Source: Winogradskyella sp.
Lineage (GTDB): Bacteria; Bacteroidota; Bacteroidia; Flavobacteriales; Flavobacteriaceae
Reading direction: 5' to 3'
DNA length: 64,000 nucleotides
Assembly (NCBI RefSeq): GCF_028282165.1
Contig: NZ_JANQIM010000033.1
Span: 124,001-188,000 of the forward strand
Numbering within the stretch: position 1 is the stretch's first letter; each line of letters starts with the position of its first letter. Made by a program: the position numbers and the translations under genes. Under the pieces are notes generated by a model. That model saw only the letters and a program-made list of their open reading frames with translations, made no database searches and had not been told where the DNA came from. Shown here in pieces: positions 8,763 through 15,583 of the stretch.

Positions 8763-8790
8763 AAATCCCAAACATTTCTGCTTGGGATTT
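8763..8790 (-). terminator. intrinsic terminator of ahcY
   Basis: AAATCCCAA (8763-8771) pairs with TTGGGATTT (8782-8790). Read on the minus strand the stem runs into a T-rich tail. It lies 20 bases past the ahcY stop codon. Confidence 0.8.
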
Positions 8791-8810
8791 GATATTTGTT
8801 CATTGGAATT

Positions 8811-10127
8811 TTAATATCTATAATATTCAGGTTTAAAAGGACCTTCAACCGTTACGCCAATATAATCCGCTTGGTCTTTGCTTAGCTCTGTCAACTCCAC
8901 ACCGATTTTCTCCAAGTGTAGTTTAGCTACTTTTTCATCCAAGTGCTTTGGTAACATATATACTTTGTTTTCATACTTGTCAGAATGATTCCAAAGTTCT
9001 ATTTGTGCCAAAGTTTGGTTAGTAAATGAGTTGCTCATTACAAAACTTGGGTGCCCTGTTGCCAAACCTAAGTTGACCAAACGACCTTCGGCTAATACGA
9101 TGATGTCTTTTCCGTCGATAGTGTATTTATCGACTTGTGGTTTAATGGTATCTTTAGTATCACCATGATTTTCATTTAACCATGCCATTTGTATTTCGTT
9201 ATCGAAGTGGCCAATGTTACAAACTATGGTTTTATCTTTCATCGCTTTAAAGTGCTCGGCTCTTACAATGTCTTTATTTCCGGTAGTGGTAATCACAATA
9301 TCAGAATTACCAACTACAGTTTCTAAACGTTTTACTTCAAAACCATCCATAGCAGCTTGTAACGCGCAGATAGGATCAATTTCGGTAACCGTTACTATAC
9401 TACCAGCACCTTTAAAAGATGCAGCCGTTCCTTTGCCAACATCACCATAACCACAAACGGTAACACGCTTACCAGCTAGCATAATATCGGTCGCTCTTCT
9501 TATAGCATCAACGGCAGATTCTCTACAGCCATATTTGTTATCGAATTTAGACTTGGTCACAGAATCGTTAACATTAATAGCAGGCAAAGGTAAAGTGCCA
9601 TTTTCCATACGTTCGTATAATCTGTGAACACCTGTTGTAGTTTCTTCAGAAAGGCCTTTAATACCTTCGACCAATTCAGGATATTTATCTAAGACCATAT
9701 TGGTTAAATCACCTCCATCATCTAAAATCATGTTCAAAGGTTGTCTGTCTTCACCAAAAAAGAGAGTTTGCTCAATACACCAATCAAACTCTTCTTCAGT
9801 CATATCTTTCCATGCATAAACAGCTGTCCCAGCATCGGCAATAGCAGCAGCAGCCTGATCTTGAGTTGAAAAAATATTACAAGAACTCCAAGTCACTTCT
9901 GCACCTAAGGCTTGTAAGGTTTCTATCAATACAGCAGTCTGAATCGTCATGTGCAAACATCCAGCAATACGAGCACCTTTTAATGGTTGCTCATTTTTGT
10001 ATTCTTCGCGTAAGCTCATTAAGCCAGGCATTTCAGCTTCAGCCAATTCAATCTCTTTTCTTCCCCAAGCCGCAAGCGACATATCTTTTACCTTGTAAGG
10101 TACGTAGGCAATTGTTTTTGTACTCAT
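8811..10127 (-). CDS. ahcY: S-adenosyl-L-homocysteine hydrolase (adenosylhomocysteinase)
   Basis: A 438-residue cytosolic enzyme that splits S-adenosylhomocysteine into adenosine and homocysteine, relieving product inhibition of methyltransferases. Clear family landmarks: [13 protein letters not shown] (substrate domain), [12 protein letters not shown], the NAD-binding [42 protein letters not shown], and the C-terminal [16 protein letters not shown] and PFKPEYYRY. The length matches the bacterial family. It is a single-gene unit with its own -7 promoter box upstream and terminator downstream. No SAH riboswitch structure was seen in its roughly 75-base leader. Confidence 0.97.
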   Translation of the reverse strand: MSTKTIAYVPYKVKDMSLAAWGRKEIELAEAEMPGLMSLREEYKNEQPLKGARIAGCLHMTIQTAVLIETLQALGAEVTWSSCNIFSTQDQAAAAIADAGTAVYAWKDMTEEEFDWCIEQTLFFGEDRQPLNMILDDGGDLTNMVLDKYPELVEGIKGLSEETTTGVHRLYERMENGTLPLPAINVNDSVTKSKFDNKYGCRESAVDAIRRATDIMLAGKRVTVCGYGDVGKGTAASFKGAGSIVTVTEIDPICALQAAMDGFEVKRLETVVGNSDIVITTTGNKDIVRAEHFKAMKDKTIVCNIGHFDNEIQMAWLNENHGDTKDTIKPQVDKYTIDGKDIIVLAEGRLVNLGLATGHPSFVMSNSFTNQTLAQIELWNHSDKYENKVYMLPKHLDEKVAKLHLEKIGVELTELSKDQADYIGVTVEGPFKPEYYRY

Positions 10128-10209
10128 AGTATTTTTTTTAATGTACTTTTAGTTTAATACTTATTTGGTTAATTTCGCCTTGTTAATTAATCTTTTGTAA
10201 AAAGCGTTG

Positions 10210-10217
10210 CAAAGATA
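10210..10217 (-). promoter_or_regulatory. flavobacterial -7 promoter box for ahcY
   Basis: TATCTTTG on the minus strand matches the Bacteroidota TAnnTTTG -7 consensus and is about 85 bases upstream of the ahcY ATG. A matching -33 TTTG is not seen at the usual 19-base spacing. Confidence 0.55.
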
Positions 10218-10240
10218 GTTATTACCTTTTACTTTATTAA

Positions 10241-10873
10241 ATGCCACTGTATAAATCCGTTAAAATAAACCATAATACGGCTGTAAAGATTTGGAAGATT
10301 GAAGAGTCTTATGATGATTTAATAAAAGTACTCGATTTAAAGCCTCAGAGTTTAGAACGGGTTCTAGGCATGAAAAGCGAACTACATCAGCGAGGTTTCC
10401 TTAGTATAAGACATCTACTTAGGGAGTTCGGTTATACAGATCAGGATTTGTTTTATGATGAATATGGCAAGCCACACTTAAAGGATGGAAATTACATTTC
10501 TATAACACATTCCTTCACATTTTCTGGCGTTATTATAAGCGATAAAGAAGTAGGAATTGATATTGAAAAACAGCGTGATAAAATTGGTGTTATTGCAAAA
10601 AAATTTGTGGATTATGAATTCAATTATTTAAATGAGTCTTCTGATGATTATGTAAGGAAGTTGACTGTCATTTGGGGAATTAAAGAGTCTTTGTATAAAC
10701 TATTTGCGACCCCTGGAATGCTATTTAAAGAACATTTTTTGGTTATTCCCTTTATGCTTCAAGATGGTGAAACGGTAGCTTGGATAGATTACAAAGAGAA
10801 GAAATATAGATATAATTCAGCCTTTTTAGAGTTCGAAGGCTTTACGTGCGCTTATATCGTTCCTAATGAATAG
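10241..10873 (+). CDS. 4'-phosphopantetheinyl transferase superfamily protein
   Basis: A 210-residue Sfp-like enzyme that transfers 4'-phosphopantetheine from CoA to a carrier-protein serine. The substrate-binding motif YGKPHL is at 75-80, a His at 90 (SITHS), the Mg-binding GIDIE with Asp107 and Glu109, and the second metal motif WGIKESLYK at 145-153 (Glu149, Lys153). The length is that of the Sfp class rather than the short AcpS class. The next gene begins eight bases before its stop, so they are coupled. The partner could be fatty-acid ACP; no PKS or NRPS is in the window. Confidence 0.88.
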   Translation: MPLYKSVKINHNTAVKIWKIEESYDDLIKVLDLKPQSLERVLGMKSELHQRGFLSIRHLLREFGYTDQDLFYDEYGKPHLKDGNYISITHSFTFSGVIISDKEVGIDIEKQRDKIGVIAKKFVDYEFNYLNESSDDYVRKLTVIWGIKESLYKLFATPGMLFKEHFLVIPFMLQDGETVAWIDYKEKKYRYNSAFLEFEGFTCAYIVPNE

Positions 10874-11591
10874 CATTTATCAAGATATATTAGATTCAAT
10901 TTCTAAATCTGAACATCTTTTAGCCGTTTTAATAGATCCAGATAAAATGCATGTTGAGAAAGTTCCAGCATTTATGTCCAAGTTAAACCGATCTATGACG
11001 ACTCACGTTTTTGTAGGTGGCAGTGAAGTGCCAGAAGGGCTAACAGAAGCTTTGGTTGTAGAGATTAAAAAGCATACTAAGCTTCCGGTTATATTATTTC
11101 CAGGAGATATCATTCAGATTACTGACAAAGCTGATGGTGTTTTGTTTTTATCCTTAATTTCTGGAAGAAATCCCGAGTACTTAATCGGTAAGCATGTAGA
11201 GTCGGTTTCAAAGCTAAAAACCACAAAATTGGATGTATTGCCAACGGGTTATATACTCATTGAAAATGGGAAAAAAACATCTGTAGAACGTATAAGCCAG
11301 ACTAAGCCCATTAAGCGCGAAGCAGTTGATACTATAATAAATACGGCAATAGCAGGCGAACTTCTGGGAATGAAATTGATATATCTCGAAGCGGGAAGTG
11401 GTGCAACCCATCCCATAAAAGGAGAAATTATTCAAAAGGTGAAGAAAGCGCTAAATGTTCCTTTGATCGTTGGGGGAGGCATCAGATCCGAAGTAGAGAT
11501 GTATTCGGCATTTGATGCAGGTGCAGATTTGGTGGTCATTGGCACAGCTTTAGAAAACAACGAAGATTTCTTTAACGAATTAAATAAATAA
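10866..11591 (+). CDS. geranylgeranylglyceryl phosphate synthase family protein (GGGPS/PcrB-like)
   Basis: A 241-residue TIM-barrel prenyltransferase. Motifs are VLIDPDKM near residue 24, THVFVGGSEVPEG, ILFPGDIIQI, the YLEAGSGA substrate/phosphate loop (about 174-181), VGGGIRSEVEM and VIGTALENN. The family links a polyprenyl diphosphate to sn-glycerol-1-phosphate; it makes membrane lipid in archaea and PcrB products in Firmicutes, and is present in Bacteroidota. Residue features place it with the group containing archaeal-type and flavobacterial GGGPS. The lipid product in this organism is not known. It overlaps the phosphopantetheinyl transferase gene. Confidence 0.92.
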   Translation: MNSIYQDILDSISKSEHLLAVLIDPDKMHVEKVPAFMSKLNRSMTTHVFVGGSEVPEGLTEALVVEIKKHTKLPVILFPGDIIQITDKADGVLFLSLISGRNPEYLIGKHVESVSKLKTTKLDVLPTGYILIENGKKTSVERISQTKPIKREAVDTIINTAIAGELLGMKLIYLEAGSGATHPIKGEIIQKVKKALNVPLIVGGGIRSEVEMYSAFDAGADLVVIGTALENNEDFFNELNK

Positions 11592-11592
11592 C

Positions 11593-11853
11593 ATGAGAAT
11601 ATCCGTAGAACTAACATTATCGCCTTTGCAAAATGACTATGAAACACCTATAGTAAATTTCATTAAAGGGCTGAGGGATTCTGAGTTTACAATTTTGGAG
11701 AATCCATTGAGTACACAGATTTATGGAGATTATGATCAGCTTATGCCATTTCTAACTCAGGAAATAAAACGTTCATTTAATGAGGTTGATATTTCAGTAT
11801 TGCAGATGAAGATTGTAAAGACAGATAGAAGCAATTATGAACCAGATTTTTGA
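11593..11853 (+). CDS. thiamine-binding protein (YqgV/MTH1187 family)
   Basis: An 86-residue ferredoxin-like-fold protein of the Thiamine_BP (DUF77) family: MRISVELTLSPLQ at the start, an IVNFIKGLRDS helix, NPLSTQIYGDYDQL, and FNEVDISVLQMKIVK. Members bind thiamine or its precursor in the cytosol. It starts one base after the GGGPS stop and its end overlaps the transporter gene by 17 bases, which supports a thiamine role for that transporter. Confidence 0.75.
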   Translation: MRISVELTLSPLQNDYETPIVNFIKGLRDSEFTILENPLSTQIYGDYDQLMPFLTQEIKRSFNEVDISVLQMKIVKTDRSNYEPDF

Positions 11854-12469
11854 TTTCTTTTTAGAAGCCTATCGAACCGCACCAACAAGTCAAATTGTTT
11901 TAGAAGCTATTGCCTTTGTATTTGGTATTGCAAGCGTTTGGTATGCCAAAAAAGCAAATATTTTAGTCTATCCCACAGGGATTATTTGTACAGCTATTAC
12001 GGTTTATTTGTTATATATCAACAAGTATCTAGGAGACATGATGATGAATATTTATTATTCTATTATGAGCATTTATGGCTGGTGGAATTGGTCTCGAAAG
12101 AAAGATGATGAATACGTGGTGCCAATTTCGAGAACCAACAATAAAGAAAAAGCTGTTGGTATAAGCATGTTTTTGATTACCATCCTAATTACCTATTTGG
12201 TTTATAAAGGCTTCAACTATAAACTGGAGATTCCGAATTATATAGATATAATTACATCAGGTGTTTTCTTTACGGCTATGTGGTATATGGCCACCAAGAA
12301 ATTAGAAAATTGGACACTCTGGATTATAGGAGACCTTATTACAATCCCACTATACGCATACAGAGGTTTAGGGATGTTGTCATTGCAATATCTTATCTTT
12401 ACCATATTGGCAATACAAGGTTATATCGCATGGAAGAAGCACTTAGACAACAACCTTCAAACTGCATAA
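11837..12469 (+). CDS. PnuC/PnuT-family vitamin transporter, probably thiamine (PnuT-like)
   Basis: A 210-residue inner-membrane protein with about seven helices of the PnuC (nicotinamide riboside transporter) family: IYGWWNWSRKKDDE in the middle, and WIIGDLITIPLYAYRGL (about 160-176) near the C-terminus. PnuC relatives facilitate vitamin uptake and rely on a cytosolic kinase to trap the substrate. Neighbours here are a thiamine-binding protein (overlapping start), a NadR-like kinase (overlapping end), and a TPP riboswitch-controlled receptor 2.6 kb downstream. That favours thiamine (PnuT) over nicotinamide riboside, but specificity cannot be read with certainty. Confidence 0.85.
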   Translation: MNQIFDFFLEAYRTAPTSQIVLEAIAFVFGIASVWYAKKANILVYPTGIICTAITVYLLYINKYLGDMMMNIYYSIMSIYGWWNWSRKKDDEYVVPISRTNNKEKAVGISMFLITILITYLVYKGFNYKLEIPNYIDIITSGVFFTAMWYMATKKLENWTLWIIGDLITIPLYAYRGLGMLSLQYLIFTILAIQGYIAWKKHLDNNLQTA

Positions 12470-12999
12470 AAGTTGTTTTGTTCGGACCAGAATCCACGGG
12501 TAAAACAACATTGTCCAGGGAGTTGGCCAAACACTATAATACAGTTTGGGTGCCAGAGTACGCTCGAGAGTATCTTCAAGATAAATGGAATAATGAGGGC
12601 AAAATCTGTGAGCCAGAAGATTTATTGCCTATTGCTTATGGACAGATGAAGTTAGAAAATGAATTAGCCCAAAAGACAAATTCAGTTTTAATTTGTGATA
12701 CGGATTTGTTGGAAACCAAGGTTTACAGCGAAGCGTATTATTTAGGTACCTGTGACCCGATTTTAGAAGCATATGCTCTAGAAAATTATTATGACCTCTA
12801 TTTTTTAACCTATATTGACACACCATGGGAAAAAGACGATTTAAGAGATAAACCCAACGAAAGAGAACATATGTTTAAGGCTTTTGAAAATGCTTTAATT
12901 ACCAATAATAGACCTTATGTTTTGTTAAAAGGGAGCAAAGAAGAGCGTTTTAAAATAGCTATTAAGTATATAGATAACCTACTTAACAAAAAGACATGA
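12430..12999 (+). CDS. NadR-like ATP-binding kinase (AAA_28), vitamin kinase candidate
   Basis: A 189-residue P-loop kinase from the ATG at 12430; the frame continues upstream inside the transporter gene but that part is not conserved-looking. Walker A is GPESTGKTT (residues 19-27), then PEYAREYLQ, the Walker B-like ICDTDLLETKVYSEAYYL, and a lid with DTPWEKDDLRDKPNERE. This is the ribosylnicotinamide kinase half of NadR without its nucleotidyltransferase half. Overlapping the PnuC-type gene by 40 bases, it should phosphorylate what the transporter imports: nicotinamide riboside by homology, thiamine by context. Confidence 0.85.
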   Translation: MEEALRQQPSNCIKVVLFGPESTGKTTLSRELAKHYNTVWVPEYAREYLQDKWNNEGKICEPEDLLPIAYGQMKLENELAQKTNSVLICDTDLLETKVYSEAYYLGTCDPILEAYALENYYDLYFLTYIDTPWEKDDLRDKPNEREHMFKAFENALITNNRPYVLLKGSKEERFKIAIKYIDNLLNKKT

Positions 13000-14552
13000 G
13001 CTTTACAGCAAACGACCTCAAACAAATTGAAGGAAAGGGATTGACTTTACAGCAAGTTGAGTCCCAAATAGAATTATTTAAATCAGGAATTCCTTATACA
13101 AATATCTCAAAAGCAGCAACAAAGGGTAATGGTATTGTGGGGCTTAATAGTGAACTTATAGAGACAGCAATAGATTATTTTGAGGTTCATAAGAATGACT
13201 TATCACTCTTAAAATTTGTCCCTGCATCTGGTGCAGCTACTAGAATGTTCAAATTTTTGTTTAAGTTTTTAAAAGAATATAATCCTCAAAAAGAATCTTT
13301 AAATGCATTTATAAATAAAAATAATTTTAGAGACCTTGCTTTGTTTTTAGTTGGTTTGGAGAAGTTTCCGTTCTACGATATGGTCATTAAAGATTTAGCA
13401 GAAAGACATATAGATTTTAACAGTTTATCAGAAAAGGATAAAGCTTTTCACTTTGTCAAAACAATGCTAGATCAAGAGTTGTTCAATTTTGGTAACTCAC
13501 CAAAAGGATTATTACCATTTCATAAGTATAAAACCAATCATATTTCAACAGCTTTCGAAGAACATCTTTATGAAGCCGCTTTATACACTTCGGATGAAAA
13601 TACAGCAGATCTTCATTTTACGATTTCTGAACGTTACAAGGATAAATTTGATGAGGAATTTAAGCGTATTGAAGAGTATGTGGAAGAAAATACAGGAGTG
13701 GCTTTTAATATTTCATTTTCGTACCAACACGAATCTACAGATACTATTGCAGTCACACTAAAAGACGAGCCGTTTAGAAATGACGATGGTACACTTTTAT
13801 TCCGTCCATCAGGTCATGGCGCCTTATTAAAAAATCTAAATGCACTCGAAGCTGATATCATTTTCATTAAAAATATAGACAATGTTGTAGTGAAGCAGTA
13901 CAAGCAGGAAATGGTAAAATACAAAAAAGTGTTAGCTGGAATTTTGCTCAAACTTCAGAATAAAGCTTTCGCGTACATGCATGTTTTAGATCAAACTACT
14001 ATTTCTGAGGATGAGTTTGGCAATATTGAAAGATTTCTTGTAGACGAGATGGATATCAAGATTTCTAGAGAGTATCATAAATACTTAGACAAGTATAAAA
14101 TTGAGTATTTACGAGAAAAACTAAATAGACCTATCCGTGTTTGTGGTATGGTGAAGAACGAAGGCGAACCAGGCGGAGGTCCGTTTTGGGTAAGGGATTT
14201 ATATGGTAACCAATCGTTACAAATCGTAGAATCTGCCCAAATCAACTTAAAGAATAAAAAGCAAAAAGACATTTTGACCAACGCCACACACTTTAATCCA
14301 GTAGACTTAGTTTGTGGCGTTAAAAATTATAAAGGCGAGAAGTTTGATCTCGAAGACTTTGTAGATCATGATGCTGCATTTATAACGATGAAAACCAAAG
14401 TTGGCAAGGATCTTAAAGCATTGGAATTACCTGGGCTTTGGAACGGTAGTATGGCCAATTGGAATACTATTTTTGTAGAAGTACCCATTATTACCTTCAA
14501 TCCTGTAAAGACGGTAAACGACTTACTTAAAGCGCCCCATCAAATTCATTAG
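12996..14552 (+). CDS. DUF4301 family protein, nucleotidyltransferase-like motifs
   Basis: A 518-residue cytosolic protein of DUF4301, an uncharacterised Bacteroidota family. The start overlaps the kinase stop (ATGA). I see FVPASGAATRM at 74-84, resembling the glycine-rich nucleotide loop of sugar-nucleotide pyrophosphorylases, RPSGHGALLKNL at 270-281, IKNIDNV at 291-297 (position of the UDPGP metal/sugar motif), and VKNEGEPGGGPFWV at 386-399. Together these suggest a divergent UDPGP-type GT-A fold (inference). It sits between a vitamin kinase and ArfB in one run. No function is assigned. Confidence 0.85.
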   Translation: MSFTANDLKQIEGKGLTLQQVESQIELFKSGIPYTNISKAATKGNGIVGLNSELIETAIDYFEVHKNDLSLLKFVPASGAATRMFKFLFKFLKEYNPQKESLNAFINKNNFRDLALFLVGLEKFPFYDMVIKDLAERHIDFNSLSEKDKAFHFVKTMLDQELFNFGNSPKGLLPFHKYKTNHISTAFEEHLYEAALYTSDENTADLHFTISERYKDKFDEEFKRIEEYVEENTGVAFNISFSYQHESTDTIAVTLKDEPFRNDDGTLLFRPSGHGALLKNLNALEADIIFIKNIDNVVVKQYKQEMVKYKKVLAGILLKLQNKAFAYMHVLDQTTISEDEFGNIERFLVDEMDIKISREYHKYLDKYKIEYLREKLNRPIRVCGMVKNEGEPGGGPFWVRDLYGNQSLQIVESAQINLKNKKQKDILTNATHFNPVDLVCGVKNYKGEKFDLEDFVDHDAAFITMKTKVGKDLKALELPGLWNGSMANWNTIFVEVPIITFNPVKTVNDLLKAPHQIH

Positions 14553-14554
14553 CT

Positions 14555-14959
14555 GTGGACGTTGAAGCCTTAAAATCTGAGTTGATCTATAAAGCGGTCC
14601 GTAGTTCTGGAAGCGGTGGGCAAAATGTTAACAAAGTAGCCACTAAAGTGGTTCTGTATTTTAACTTGGAAAGTACAGAGGTTTTTAACCATGAGGAAAA
14701 GGAACGCTTAAGAGTATTTTTCAAAAACAGATTGAACAAACTAGGAATACTGAAATTAGACTCAGACGAAAGTCGGAGTCAGTTGAGGAATAAAACTTTG
14801 GTCACACAACGGTTTCTAAGGCTTGTTGAAGAAGGCTTAAAGGAGGATAAAGAACGAAAACCGACCAAAGTCCCAAAGGCAGTTAAGCAAAAGCGATTAG
14901 AGACTAAGCGAAAGGTTTCAGAAAAGAAAGCTAATAGGAAACCTCCACGTTTAGATTGA
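14555..14959 (+). CDS. arfB: alternative ribosome-rescue factor ArfB (YaeJ/ICT1 family peptidyl-tRNA hydrolase)
   Basis: A 134-residue protein that releases nascent peptides from stalled ribosomes without a stop codon. The catalytic GGQ is at 21-23 within RSSGSGGQNVNKV, followed by the compact class-I release-factor catalytic domain and a long basic tail (about 100-134, KQKRLETKRKVSEKKANRK) that in ArfB enters the empty mRNA channel. The start is GTG at 14555, two bases after the DUF4301 stop; no closer ATG exists and this gives the usual N-terminus. It is the last gene of the 10241-14959 run. Confidence 0.92.
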   Translation: MDVEALKSELIYKAVRSSGSGGQNVNKVATKVVLYFNLESTEVFNHEEKERLRVFFKNRLNKLGILKLDSDESRSQLRNKTLVTQRFLRLVEEGLKEDKERKPTKVPKAVKQKRLETKRKVSEKKANRKPPRLD

Positions 14960-14967
14960 TTGTATTG

Positions 14968-15038
14968 GTCACTTCGAGTGTTCCGACGTTCACCGTCGGA
15001 ATGCACTTCGACTGCGCTCAGCAGAACTATCGAGAAGT
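14968..15038 (+). repeat. covariant hairpin repeat, composite long copy
   Basis: Left arm GTCACTTCGAGTG, inner hairpin TTCCGACG-ttcac-CGTCGGAA (14981-15001), then a 35-base module (15004-15038) containing CACTTCGACTGCGCTCAG and ending CTATCGAGAAGT. Here the outer pair is ACTTC/GAAGT rather than AGTTC/GAACT. The 35-base module is the inverted match of 8672-8706. The long gap 14960-15583 also holds the TPP riboswitch described separately. Confidence 0.8.
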
Positions 15039-15142
15039 ATTAAAGCAATGAATTCTAAAAGTTCTCGAGTTATTCTATCACTAATCATAGAAACGCTCAA
15101 ACCGACATTGAGCGTTCAATAAAAAGAATTCATCAATAATCA

Positions 15143-15173
15143 TTTGTCGTTAATAATTTGTAACTTATCTTTG
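15143..15173 (+). promoter_or_regulatory. promoter driving the TPP riboswitch transcript
   Basis: -33 element TTTG (15143-15146), 19-base spacer, -7 element TATCTTTG (15166-15173): a full match to the Bacteroidota sigma-ABfr consensus. Transcription should begin near 15180, at the 5' side of the riboswitch. Confidence 0.75.
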
Positions 15174-15175
15174 CG

Positions 15176-15345
15176 CCGTTCTCAAAAAGGGGTGCTTTAT
15201 CGATTTATGAATGACGATTTAAGAGTGACGATTTAAGAATTACTAATATTCAGAGATTCGTCAATCAAAAATCAAAAATCGTAAATCCATTCGGCTGAGA
15301 TCATACCCATTGAACCTAGAACAGGTAATGCTGTTTAGGAACCGA
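15176..15345 (+). ncRNA. TPP riboswitch (THI element) with expanded P3
   Basis: The conserved core is plain: GGGGTGC (15189-15195), GGCTGAGA (15293-15300), ACCC (15305-15308), TGAACCT (15311-15317), ACAGGTAATGCTGT (15321-15334) and TTAGGAA (15335-15341), closed by a P1 between about 15176-15181 and 15336-15343. Between the GGGGTGC and GGCTGAGA segments there are about 97 bases instead of the usual 10-30, an extended P3 arm containing the direct repeats GACGATTTAAGA. It senses thiamine pyrophosphate and should repress the downstream TonB receptor. Confidence 0.92.
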
Positions 15346-15400
15346 GCGTAAAAAATATCCTATAAATCTCTAGCTTGTAGAAGGATGGATATTTTTAGCG
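15346..15400 (+). promoter_or_regulatory. probable riboswitch expression-platform hairpin
   Basis: GCGTAAAAAATATCC (15346-15360) pairs with GGATATTTTTAGCG (15387-15400), directly after the aptamer. The U-run lies within the 3' arm rather than after it, so it may act as an anti-terminator or terminator alternative. Another 183 bases of leader (15401-15583), with possible pairing of GTTGGTT and AACCAAC, separate it from the receptor start. Mechanism is inferred. Confidence 0.5.
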
Positions 15401-15583
15401 AGTGTGATTAGGTTATCAATGTTGGTTTTTACTTCTGAATCCGATATGACTTAATTGTTACTCATCACGAAGATTCAAAGATAGCAACCAACTTTCCAAG
15501 TCACATTCACTAAAAGCTCAATTAATATTTATTAACCAAGAATAATAACCTCTTTTTATTCGATTATAATTTATTTAATCGTA

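Noticed and set aside
8496..8810. A Dcm-type methyltransferase or restriction gene next to vsr
   Set aside because: The gap holds only repeats and the ahcY terminator; neither flank encodes a methyltransferase.
10128..10209. SAH or SAM riboswitch before ahcY
   Set aside because: The short AT-rich leader lacks the conserved GC-rich core of either class.
12280..12429. N-terminal extension of the NadR-like kinase
   Set aside because: These 50 codons overlap the transporter and have no P-loop-kinase similarity; the ATG at 12430 places the Walker A motif normally.
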